From Methanobrevibacter sp. (GTDB lineage: Archaea; Methanobacteriota; Methanobacteria; Methanobacteriales; Methanobacteriaceae): a stretch of DNA of 50,367 bases. Each line of letters starts with the position of its first letter. The stretch's first letter is position 1. The stretch is from positions 1 to 50,367 of the forward strand of contig NZ_JAFRKB010000053.1 in NCBI RefSeq assembly GCF_017431965.1, read 5' to 3'. The position numbers were made by a program, and so were the translations under genes. The notes under the pieces are model-generated. The model worked only from the letters and a program-made list of their open reading frames with translations, searched no databases and was not told the origin of the DNA. Of the stretch, positions 35,101 through 43,700 are shown in pieces.

Positions 35101-36390
35101 CAATTGGAATGGAGATAGCTTAACGGCAAATGCAGGTCTGTGAATGATTTGAGAATAATCATCAAGCTGGCGACGTAATGTCTCCAATTTACGAATGGTA
35201 TGATCAATGTTTAATGGCTCCTGAGCACGTACATTGGTTGCCTTCTGCAGGTCTTTCAGGAATTTTTTACGTCTTGTTTTATGTGAGTGCAACTCCAAGA
35301 CAAACTTGCCCAAACCTACCGCAGTCAATCTGTCCTTTACAACATCAAGTGCAGCCATCTTTTCTGATACGAATAAAACTGACTTTCCTTCAGCCAAAAG
35401 CTCAGCTATCAAATTAACGATAGTCTGTGACTTACCTGTTCCAGGAGGACCTTCCACAACCAAATTGCGTCCTGCCTTTACATCCTGAATAGCTGCAATT
35501 TGAGATGAATCTGCATCAAGAACCTGATACATGCTTCTGTACTCAAGCTGTGAGTCTATATCCTCTTCCCTGAATGCTTCCTGATCGTTTTTGGCAGGAT
35601 TGAAAATCGCCTGTATCAGTTCATTTTTGGTCAAGTCGACATTTTCCGCCCATGCATCAGGATTCAAATCATTATACATTACAAATTTTGTAAAGCTAAA
35701 GAAACCTAAAGCCACATCGCTGTTGACTTTCCACCCATCCATCCTGCTGACGGCACGCCTTACACTAGCAATGTAATGGTCAATTACTTCACCATACCTT
35801 TTGAATTCAAAGCTAGGAAGTTCTATTCCTGCTTCCAACAACTTGGCCTTAAGTGAAATGTTAGTCTGAATATCCTCTCCGGTCCATTCAAGGTTGAATG
35901 ATTCTCCAACCTTTTTCCTCTCCATTGAAACTGGAATCAACACCAGAGGAGCCTTGTTGACTTGTCTTGGTTTGGTTTTGTCTTTCCATTCCAAAAATCC
36001 GATTGCCAAATAAAGGATATTGTAACCCTGCTCCTGAAGCATTGTCTTTGCCTGATTATTGATATAATATAATCTCTTTTGAAGCTCTTTTGGGGTCAAA
36101 TCTGTGGCTAATTTCTTGTCTCCTTCTGAAAACTTGGAAAAATCAAATGGGATGTGATCCCAGACCGATGATTTGTCCTCCTTTTTATCCTTTTTATTGG
36201 CTACAAAATACATTTTGTTTTCCTGCAGAACCAATGTTTGGAAAAGATTTGTAGGAGACTGATTTACTATTGTGATGGTTTTAGCCCTTGTTTTAAAATT
36301 AAGAAGTTGATTTCTTAAAGTTAAATCCAATAGCTCCTTACGTAAGTTTTTAAATTCCTTTTCGATTATATTTGATGATTTATTCAACAT
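29200..36390 (-). CDS. Giant DUF4011 / superfamily I helicase / MTES_1575-type nuclease / DUF3320 protein
   Basis: 2396 residues. Order: DUF4011-type N-terminus (LLDLTLRNQLLNFK, about 20-34); helicase with Walker A GPPGTGKS at 314-321, Walker B VVIFDEASQV near 947, MGDTQQLPP near 970, and motif VI GGERRLNVLITRARE near 1180; restriction-endonuclease-fold domain (about 1240-1330) with FRVDLAIVD, ARDRDRLRE and STDWY; charged coiled coil (about 1335-1405); an acidic repeat region (about 1410-2130); DUF3320-like winged-helix domain (about 2220-2315). Relatives are large UPF1-like helicases often suspected of roles in repair or defence. The acidic region is far longer than usual. The ExCDG-like motif of the nuclease reads ITTDGKMYSSS, so activity is uncertain. 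It precedes uvrC by 12 bp. Start ATG follows GGGTCAT. Confidence 0.85.
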   Translation of the reverse strand: MLNKSSNIIEKEFKNLRKELLDLTLRNQLLNFKTRAKTITIVNQSPTNLFQTLVLQENKMYFVANKKDKKEDKSSVWDHIPFDFSKFSEGDKKLATDLTPKELQKRLYYINNQAKTMLQEQGYNILYLAIGFLEWKDKTKPRQVNKAPLVLIPVSMERKKVGESFNLEWTGEDIQTNISLKAKLLEAGIELPSFEFKRYGEVIDHYIASVRRAVSRMDGWKVNSDVALGFFSFTKFVMYNDLNPDAWAENVDLTKNELIQAIFNPAKNDQEAFREEDIDSQLEYRSMYQVLDADSSQIAAIQDVKAGRNLVVEGPPGTGKSQTIVNLIAELLAEGKSVLFVSEKMAALDVVKDRLTAVGLGKFVLELHSHKTRRKKFLKDLQKATNVRAQEPLNIDHTIRKLETLRRQLDDYSQIIHRPAFAVKLSPFQLYGMKESADDYFSRKNALMPLVRFQNPEDITLKDLDDMKVSLENLAELYQTISKENPWSKCAPKSLLPADLREIEMLINDSLHALDNFLVERGRVYDIYGIKKPDTLNEFQNSLSAFEIIKSQNAELIDGNIIKSGAWNNNNDDAFRLIQELERYQKYAGILTKFNQSIFQADIDRLIYELRNISNKKFRFFNNKQHIELVERYYAVPVPGSVDEIIRDLQEAKVVIKIRKNLEANEALGQKYYGGYWHLNANPNDLKAIAKWMHEFSALVREGTFSQNTIDLMSKDLFDIKPERDLAEYIDSGEEFVRVLSRLKDKLNPRSKLIFKRETGDVSFEAWQEQLYSWRGQLSSLHLWSQYLNTKNALQSSDAKKFVEAIEKRNIKKDDIEALVDGNFADSLLNILFVENHELATFIGELHENRIREFKDLDKKILVLNRKRIFQKLNSNIPKIFGGTENPQAKILAGEFTRKSGHMPVRKLLEKAGGMIKQIKPCFMMSPLSIAQYLDPTNEELQFDVVIFDEASQVKPEDALGAFMRGKTAVVMGDTQQLPPTSFFDQMSDADSDEEEATSLDMESILHLCKLSFPVKMLKWHYRSRHESLITVSNREFYDDDLLVYPSPSHSDPELGLKFHYNPNTAYDRGSSSANPLEAQDVVEEIFNHFEKYGDTKSLGVGTFSVAQKNAILEALEVKRKQYPQYEPLFSDNKEERFFVKNLETIQGDERDVILISVGYGFDNDGKMSLNFGPLNQDGGERRLNVLITRAREKCVVFSNFKAYDMNLTANPPYGVKSLKEFLEYAEHLTLGTQSANSYTKEPFEDAIASFLEENGYTVDRQIGCAGFRVDLAIVDDENPGKYILGITTDGKMYSSSKVARDRDRLREQVLTGLGWRLYHLWSTDWYRNRDLGRKKLLENVEKSIRRAREEEKRKSEEAKKLAEKRRLEAEKKAEELRLAREREEAERKAQEESQEINQEDIGPSDFVEVEKVDDGDVLEKPIDVGEIDPSEFFDDEKTPKETANEDNVAAGESEFVVVEETKKDSKDYSKDESEFVVVEETEEDSKDYAKDESEFVVVEEENNDYSDVYVENDSEFVVDDSATKTAKSQSEDNDSDISEDSENSDYGEVWETGDENTSQNDDAEVWESDEGVSPEDNAEVWKNEKDYSDEAFDEKSSNPIRDRIKSFFSSEESEEKMEKNPLFAGLKFNNDLGENSDLEDDLDYTDDKTSKKSSKKDVVDEPEVDLGSDDDYIYVDHSNDDERVLKDEEEPIIFDDNEEVKKSVKKEKADLNADDKPKVSFSDKIRFTSKNTIHEEVVDEPEVDLGSEDVVGEPEVDLGSDDDYIYVDHSNDDERVLEDEEEPIIFDVEDKAEKPAGKNKTHLNVDDEPEVDLGSDDDYIYVDHLQDETKEDFDEDVNRKVEFEQNEESQEIAEKTNASQKSKMKDKINSFISDVISGESQLEPEEIETFRGEVIEEDDEQLHKPAPKDEFVVEAEIVNGEEELNIFNDELPDLNNDVSFDESQDEYGDDFENLERPTPKFDYDDEELNIFTDESLKFDEDIRKEATRVVDDAVSEFMDDVFKNNDLEDEVIKEDIEIKEEETDDIPEQEAPEEVSADGVTYYKGSNDVTSKLRKNNFYYDDEKPRSVRESIKGIKKDMKYINKSLKEIENPTHIDYVSVVDRTEEYNPDDYLNRPSDDDSHIILEKENELTFAEREEKRIEKELMMDALQKEIDDDEGVILTVHEQHRREELKDQALEDIIKTANDDYREIEKERYQSNNTLKSFDDKKLPGKGKIEDNITDYVEAADIGIYSQDDLYKKPASEVAKSIVSIVDVEGPIHVKEVIKRVKDSCNIKRAGSNLKKAVNSAIDEAENSGDIIRIGEFLYDATNNNILIRKRDKPNIDLISDEEISKNIELVLLHKPNLTPKQVAKETSRNFGFKSTSKKTSDRINSVLDLMIANNKVKITDDTVELN
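30900..32045 (-). repeat. In-frame acidic tandem repeats inside the giant helicase gene
   Basis: Three repeat families lie in the coding sequence. ESEFVVVEE occurs three times plus a variant DSEFVVDDS (about 32034-31830, residues 1453-1521). EVWE-like units occur three times (about 31760-31640). EPEVDLGSDDDYIYVDH occurs three times plus a shortened EPEVDLGSED copy (about 31415-30905), two of them followed by SNDDERVL and EEEPIIFD. DNA identity within this last family is very high, pointing to recent unequal duplication. The units are strongly acidic and probably disordered. Confidence 0.85.
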
Positions 36391-36808
36391 GATGACCCTT
36401 GTAGTGTTTAAAAATTTAAAAATACAATATATAAGTATATTAATATTAATTAATAAAGTTTTCTAAAAGTCAATTAAAGCTATGATTTAAGGTTATATTT
36501 AGATTATTGGAAAATTAATAAGCCAATATCAAAAAAATTATTAAATCCTTTTCAAATCTTTAAAAATAGAAACTTAAATATATCTATTTTAATTCTAAAA
36601 ATGGAAATACTATCTTCCAATAATTCTCGCACCATTAAGATAAATGACTGTGGATAAAAATCCGTTATTTAACAATACCTTTTTAGCACTATCCCTACCA
36701 TTATGCATTGCAGTTATAATCTCATTTATCGTTTTGAGATATGAAAACACCATTTAAATATTTTAAAAAAAAAGTTGATTAGGGAGTTCATCAAATCCCC
36801 AAAACCGT
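36391..36808. other. 418-bp intergenic region between the giant helicase and the NRPS-locus methyltransferase
   Basis: The right flank of the helicase gene holds its promoter (TATA-like AATATATAAGTATATTAATATT near 36423-36444 on the plus strand reading). The remainder is AT-rich. The only coding candidate is the short plus-strand ORF at 36644-36757. I see no tRNA, IS element or long inverted repeat. Confidence 0.5.
36644..36757 (+). CDS. Possible 37-aa single-span membrane peptide
   Basis: The frame reads MTVDKNPLFNNTFLALSL, then a hydrophobic stretch (FLALSLPLCIAVIISFIVL), then RYENTI and stop. One transmembrane helix with charged ends is a plausible small membrane protein. Against it, there is no ribosome binding site; a separate 18-codon frame (36601-36657) overlaps its start, and a TATA-like AAATATAT about 30 bp before 36601 would suit a leaderless message for that first frame, with this ORF translated second by coupling. 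No homologue recognised. Confidence 0.35.
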   Translation: MTVDKNPLFNNTFLALSLPLCIAVIISFIVLRYENTI

Positions 36809-37636
36809 TTAACTGGAAATTTCATCCAATTTTTGTTTGAGATTACTGATTTCAGCATCCTTTTGTTGATTTTCCTTTTTTAACTCGTCGATAAAATCTT
36901 CACAATCAAGAATTCTTCTGATGTAAAACTCATCGACATATGCCATGATGTCGTTGTCTCGAATAATATTTTCAATATATTCAAACAAATCATCGTCTTT
37001 TGCGTGAAGTATTGCGATACCATAAAATATTGGCAGATAATGAAGCTGCAAATCAAGTTCACAGTCATCTATGAAATCTTCAATAGCAGTCAATACACCA
37101 TTTTTAGGAGTGTTTTCTTCTTTTGCTTTATATAGTGGAGTTTTTAAGCTATTGACCTCCAGCTGTTCGCATTCCTCATCAGATATTACTTTAATATATT
37201 CGTTCTGGTATTCTTCAGGAATGTCATCAGGATTGTAATATGCATCTCTCCTGCCGTAAGGCCAGGAAGCATCATGCAAGAACACCACCGGGAAATTATC
37301 CTGATTGAATTTGGAGTTAATGCACTGAAGCTCATTGTATACCGTATACCAATTATGGTCACCATCAACTAAAATACAGTCATAACCCTCAAGAAGAGGC
37401 AAAGATTCTAAACTTAATGTTTTATAAATCTTAAAATGACCTTCATACTCCTTTTCAAGAGCAGATGCATCAAACATAGGTTCAGGGTCAATTGAAGTAA
37501 GTTCGCCACCATTTTCCATGCAATATTCCAAAATGTTTTTTGTATTTATTCCCTTCTCGGAACCTATCTCGACAATTGACTTGATATTTTGATGCTTGAA
37601 AATCGGAAGTATTATATTTTCCCACACTCTTTTCAT
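36809..37636 (-). CDS. SAM-dependent methyltransferase (class I, Methyltransf_24-like)
   Basis: The 275-residue protein has a Rossmann methyltransferase core: SIVEIGSEKGINTKNIL (motif I, about 20-36), ELTSIDPEPMFD (acidic ribose-binding residue near 48) and DCILVDGDHNWYTVYNEL (near 85), the VDGDHxY block typical of CmcI/TylF-like O-methyltransferases in natural product clusters. PVVFLHDASWPYGRRDAYY follows. The last 30 residues form a coiled coil. ATG 37636 is preferred to 37684 because GGTGA precedes it. It begins about 80 bp after the end of the NRPS gene on the same strand, so it may tailor the peptide product; this role is inference. Confidence 0.8.
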   Translation of the reverse strand: MKRVWENIILPIFKHQNIKSIVEIGSEKGINTKNILEYCMENGGELTSIDPEPMFDASALEKEYEGHFKIYKTLSLESLPLLEGYDCILVDGDHNWYTVYNELQCINSKFNQDNFPVVFLHDASWPYGRRDAYYNPDDIPEEYQNEYIKVISDEECEQLEVNSLKTPLYKAKEENTPKNGVLTAIEDFIDDCELDLQLHYLPIFYGIAILHAKDDDLFEYIENIIRDNDIMAYVDEFYIRRILDCEDFIDELKKENQQKDAEISNLKQKLDEISS

Positions 37637-37716
37637 TGTTTCACCAGTTAAAATTTTTCTTATATTATAAAATAAAATCATCAAATGATAAAAAGTTTAC
37701 TTCCCCATCGGTAAAA

Positions 37717-40700
37717 TCAATCCCCAGTGAATTTCTTAATTTCAGGAACTATGATTTTCAGTGCTTCTGTAGAAAACATATTGTTATGTTCTGCAGGAAC
37801 CCCAACAACAGAAAATTTATCTTCATCGAAGTAATCTTCAAATCCGCCTGCCTTTTTAGAAAATACATAATCAAACAATTTAGCTGCAGTTTCACTGAGT
37901 TCGCCTTCAGGTCTTCTGTTTCCCCTGAAGTAAATTGTTTCACCATCATAAAACTTGAGTTTATAGCTTAACCATATCTTTACGGAGAGATTTGCATGGA
38001 ATACCATATATTCCATATCCTCATCCTTAGGAGTCAATGCTCCTTCCTTTTGATATTTACGTGCATATAATATTTGATCTTGAATGACCAATTCCTGCAA
38101 TTGTTCATCTTCAATATAATGCGCATCAAATATTATCAGCTTTTCAACCTTTTCGTTTTGTTGCTTAAGCTGCTGGGCTATCTCAAGTGCAATTGCACCT
38201 CCAAAGCAAAGACCACCTATATAATACGGACCTTCGGGCTGAATGCTCTTTATGATTTTTATGTATTTTGATGCGAACTCATCAATGCTTGTAAGTGGAT
38301 TTTCCTTGTGGTTTATGTTATACGGTTCGATTACTGAAAATGAATAATCATCCTTTAACTGCTCAGCAATATAATAAAAGAACTCGCTTCCATAGTTTGC
38401 AGAGTGAATGAAGAACAGATTTTTCTTATCAGGATGATTTGAAAATATCTTAATATCATCCTTATAATCATTTTCATCACATGATGTGGCAATTTCATCC
38501 AGAGTCTTTAAAAATTCATTTGCAAAATCCCTCATATCCTCTCTTGTAAATCTTTCGCAATCATATTCCAAATTAAAATGGGTTTCACGACTAAGTGAAT
38601 ATCCATTCATTGCTATATCAGTACCGTAATTATTTTCAACTGCAATAATCTCTTCCATATGTGGATTATATTTAGCAACAAACATTTCACCTGTTTTGAG
38701 CTTATTCATTTCACCCAGATAATTGAAGGTAAATAATGGAAGTTCCTTGGTTTCAATACCCATCAGAGGAGGGTAACCGAATCCATCCTGTGGAATCCTG
38801 TCCAAAATCTCGGAAACATCATCAATTATCTGTGTAATTTCACTGCACCCTGATTCAAGAACTACCGGATAACAATTGGTAAACCAGCCAACTGTCCTGT
38901 CAATTAAAATATCCTCATCAAAATCATGACGTCCATGACCCTCCATTCTAACGGAAAGTTTATCATCACCCATGACACTATTCCATGCCTTTAAAACAGC
39001 AGATAAAAATATTCCGTTAATGGAAGAATTATAGTTTTTAGGAGCATTGTTCAGCAGCAGGGAACTTTTATCCTTTGAAAATCTTAACAGCAATTTCTCA
39101 CGCTTTCTTATATCTGAATTAATTTCTGTATGCTTTATTTTCATCATGGAATCTAACGTATCTGTCCAATAAGGTTTTTCCTTTAATAGCTCTTCATCAC
39201 TGCGATATCTATTAATGGCCAGTGCATAATCCTGATACGAACTGGTTTTGTTAGGTAATTTTATCTCCTTATTGTTAAGCAGTTGTGCATAGGCAAGATT
39301 CAAGTCTTCAACGATTATTCTCCATGAAACGCCATCAACAAGCAGGTGATGAATGACAATCAATAAATAGTCCACACCATTTTCACAAAATATTGCCAAT
39401 TTAATCAGAGGCCCATCGAAAATATTTATTTCACTATTAATCCTTATTGATTCACTTCTGTAATCCGTGGAGTCACATTTTTCTATTGTAAAATATTCTT
39501 CATCATTTATCGGCCTGACGAATAGCTTTTCATCCTTAACTTTTGCCCTCAGCAAATCATGATGGTTTAAAACAGTCAACATTGCTTTTTTAAGAATATT
39601 CTCATCAATCTTTTGTGATGATTCAAAAAACAAAGCCTGATTGAAATAAGAAGGATTTTTGAAGTTTGAATCAAAGAAATGCTGAACTATAGGAGTTGTA
39701 TCGACAAAACCTTCAAAGGCATCCTGAGATACCTTATTGATTGACAGTTTAAACTGTGCATTTTCAGCTATCCTTTTAACAGATTGATTGTCTAAAACAT
39801 CCTTAACGTTTATATTGATGTTGGACTCTCTTAATTTAACTATCAGCATCATTACGCTGATTGAGTCCCCGCCCAATGAGGAAAACTCTTCATTACGGCC
39901 AATCGGTCTGGAAATACCTAAAACTTCTGAAAATCCATTGGCTATTGCATGTTCAAAATAGGATTGTGGAGCTTCATAATCCCTGTCGCTTTCAATGTTT
40001 ATTTGAGGAAGCCTTTTTCGGTCTACCTTGCCGTTAATGTTTAATGGAATTTTATCAAGACTAATCACATGTGACGGTACCATATACTGCGGTTTTTTAG
40101 ATGAAACGTAATCCTGAACAGACTCTTTTAGATTGATGACCGGGCGGGATGGAACAACATATACGACAAGTTCATTGTTAAACCCGTTTTTGACCGTTTG
40201 GACTGTAACATCATCTACATAATCAATTTCACGAATGATAACTTCAAGTTCTGAGAGTTCCACACGGTTTCCTCTGATTTTTACCTGATTGTCACGGCGC
40301 CCCATAATTGCAAATGATCCATCGCGCAGTACCTTTGCCATATCTCCAGTACGATACATCACATTATAATCATCACTGCCATCAAATGGATTGTCAACAA
40401 ATGATTCAATATTCTTTTCAACATTGTTGATATAACCCCTAGATATCTGATGGCCTGCAAGATACAACTCGCCAATAGCCCCAACGGGTATGCGCCTTAA
40501 CTCCTCATCCAAAATATATGCCTTTGTGTTATAGACCAGATTACCTACTGAGGAATAATCCATCTTATCGGAATTATTGCATGATGCAACAAAAACAAAG
40601 GCCTCAGTCGGACCATAAATATCAATTAAATCATAATTTTCGGGACTTTCAAATTCGCCCAATTTTTCACCGCCGACAACCAGAACGTTTAAGGAAGTCT

Positions 40701-43700
40701 TTTCAATACTTTGCATAAAGAGCTTACCGACCTGAGTTGTGATGAATGTTTGGGTAACACCCTGATTCATGTAATATTCATTCAATTTAAACACGTTTAA
40801 ACGGATGTCACTTGGAACTACAGACAGTGCCGCGCCAGCATAGATTGTGGATAAAATCGCATGGGACCCTGCATCAAAACCTATGGATGCATACATTCCA
40901 AAAACATCATGGTTAGAGAGATTATATGTATCAGCATAATACGCCGAAATATTCAGAGATGATTTTCTTGTCACTTCAACACCTTTAGGAAGGCCAGTAC
41001 TTCCGCTTGTGTATAAAATACATGCCAACTCTCCGCCGACAACATCAAGATGATTTAATATTCCCCTTTCTGATGAAATGTCAGATATGTTTACAATGCG
41101 ATTATTCGGATATAAATTTAAAGCGCGCTCATAAGTCTCATCACTTGCTAGTATCACATCAGAACCTGTGTCCTTTACCATGAATTTCAAACGTTCATCA
41201 GGCAGATTATCATCCAGAGGAACGTAAACTCCCCCCATAGACATTATAGCCAGAATACAGAACATATATAATTGTGAACGTTCAACCAAAAATCCTACAT
41301 TATCCTGCGGACAAACACCCAGTTCAACCAACCGTTTAGCTATTTTATCTGCAATATATGCTCCTTCCGCATAACTATAGCTAACATCGTTATATGATAC
41401 CAGTTTGCTGTTCGGATATTTTGAGAGATTGTCATTGAAAGCATCAAGAATATCCTCATATCCGATTGCATGTTCCGTATGATTGATATCATCCAGAATT
41501 TCCAAATCAGATTCTTTGATATAACTGATTTCGGATAAATTTCTAACACTAAACATTTCCTTTAAAATTAATTTAAAGGAATCGGCAAACTGTTTTACGA
41601 ATTCATCTGAGAACCTGCTTGAATGGAAAATCTTAATTCCCATCTTATTGATGTCAATGTTGAATATGTAGAATACAATATCCCCAAAGGCATCGTGTGT
41701 TAATCCCTCAATTTTATAGTCAAATTTATCGCAGAATTCATTGTAAAAAAGATCAGGAGCATATTGGAATACTATATTTGAATTTAAATCGAAATCATTA
41801 ACAAGATGGTGGAAAGGATAACCATCATATTTCATGAGTGAATTGATTAAACTTGAAGAATACTCAAGAAAAGAACTTACATCCTGATTTGCACAGTCCA
41901 TCAGTACCGGGAGATTTTTAGCATACATCCCTACCGAATCTGATAAATCAATATGGCCTCTGCCGTCTTCAACAATGTTAAATAGAACTTTTGTAGAACA
42001 TGCAAACTTTGATAAGGCATATCCGAAAACAGATGCGAAGAACTGATTGTGAGTTATGAGATGGCTTTTTAAAAATGATGTCAGATGCTCATCATCGATA
42101 TCAAATGTATCTGTGTAAATTGATTCTTCACCATCTAAAGAGGGCAATAGATCATGAACCTCATCTCTACTGGCCAACATGCCATGCAGGAAATCTTCAG
42201 CATCATTTATATAATCCTGACTGATGGTCTCTTCAAATGAAACCTGTCTTAAAATTCCATTATCGACAAATTCGGTTTCATTACCATTCAGAATAGAATT
42301 CAGCTGCTCCAAGAAGATATTCAATGATGTACCATCAAAAATCAAATGATGGAAATCACAGCATAAATAATTAGACGAATCATCTTCCACTATCAAAAAC
42401 CTGGACAGGCATTTATCCAGTTCAAAAGGCCTGACAAAAGAATCAATATCACTTAGAAATCCTTCAGTGATTTCTATTTCAGCATCGAAAACGCATTTAG
42501 GCAAATCCCCTTCATCAACTACAACACGGGATTTGAAGATAGGATATACTTCAATCAACTTACTAATAGCCTTTTTAAACTCATCTGAGGAATATTCTTT
42601 CTTGAATTTAATCATGAATGAATTGTTATATGCAGTGCCAACATCCTTAACCATTTCATCAAGAAATATATTTAACTGGGAACCAGATAAAGGGCATCCT
42701 CCATCGAAAGCGTAATTTATTTCTTCACCGGCAATATGATGATTCAAGTTGAATTTGATGAAATTTCCAATATTTGAAGGTGTGGAAAGCTCAATAATCT
42801 GATTTGAAGATAAACTTACATCCAATTTTTCTTTCATTTCTAGCTGGAGTTTCATTGCAACCAATGAATTGCCCCCAAGAGATACAAAATCATCATCCAG
42901 GAAAACGGAAGGTGTATTTAAAACCTTTTTAAATGAATCCAAAACAGATTTAAGGATTTCATCATCAATATGTGAACTGGAAGTTTCTCTAGAAATACTT
43001 TTCAATGCAAATTTGTCTATTTTTCCATTGACATTTAATGGTATCGAATCCAATTCAACGAAAAGTGAAGGAATCATATATCCTGGCAATTCACTTTTCA
43101 GTGCTTCCCTTACATTCTCAATATCCACATCATCATTTGTTGTATAGTATGCTGTGAGATTCTCATTGTCGACGTCCAGACAAACCTGTGAGATTGCATC
43201 ATAACCGTTCATTATTCTAAGTATTTCATCAGATTCTATCCTAAAACCCCTGACAGATAACTGATCATCATTACGCCCTATAATTTCAATGTTACCGTCG
43301 AAATTATAATAACCGACATCTCCTGTGTGATATAATATCTTATTATCCTCACAGTCTGCATATGGATTGTCGACATACCTTTGCCTTGTCATTTCAGGAT
43401 TGTTGATATAACCAAGACTCAGATTGTCTGTTGAAATGCAGATTTCACCGGCAACACCAACAGGCACCTCCATAGAGTTTTCATCCAGAATATAAATCCA
43501 TGTATTGTCAAGAGGCTTTCCAATTGAAAAGTCGCCCTCTTTTAAATTACAAACATGAGCAGTTGCTTTTATTTCTGTTGAACCGTATGCGTTGCATAAT
43601 GTCTTATTGGTTTTTATGCTAGCCAGCTGATTCATTTTTGAACCTGCAGAAATAAGATAGTCTATCTGTATATTTTCATTCTCCAAAATAGGTTTTATTA

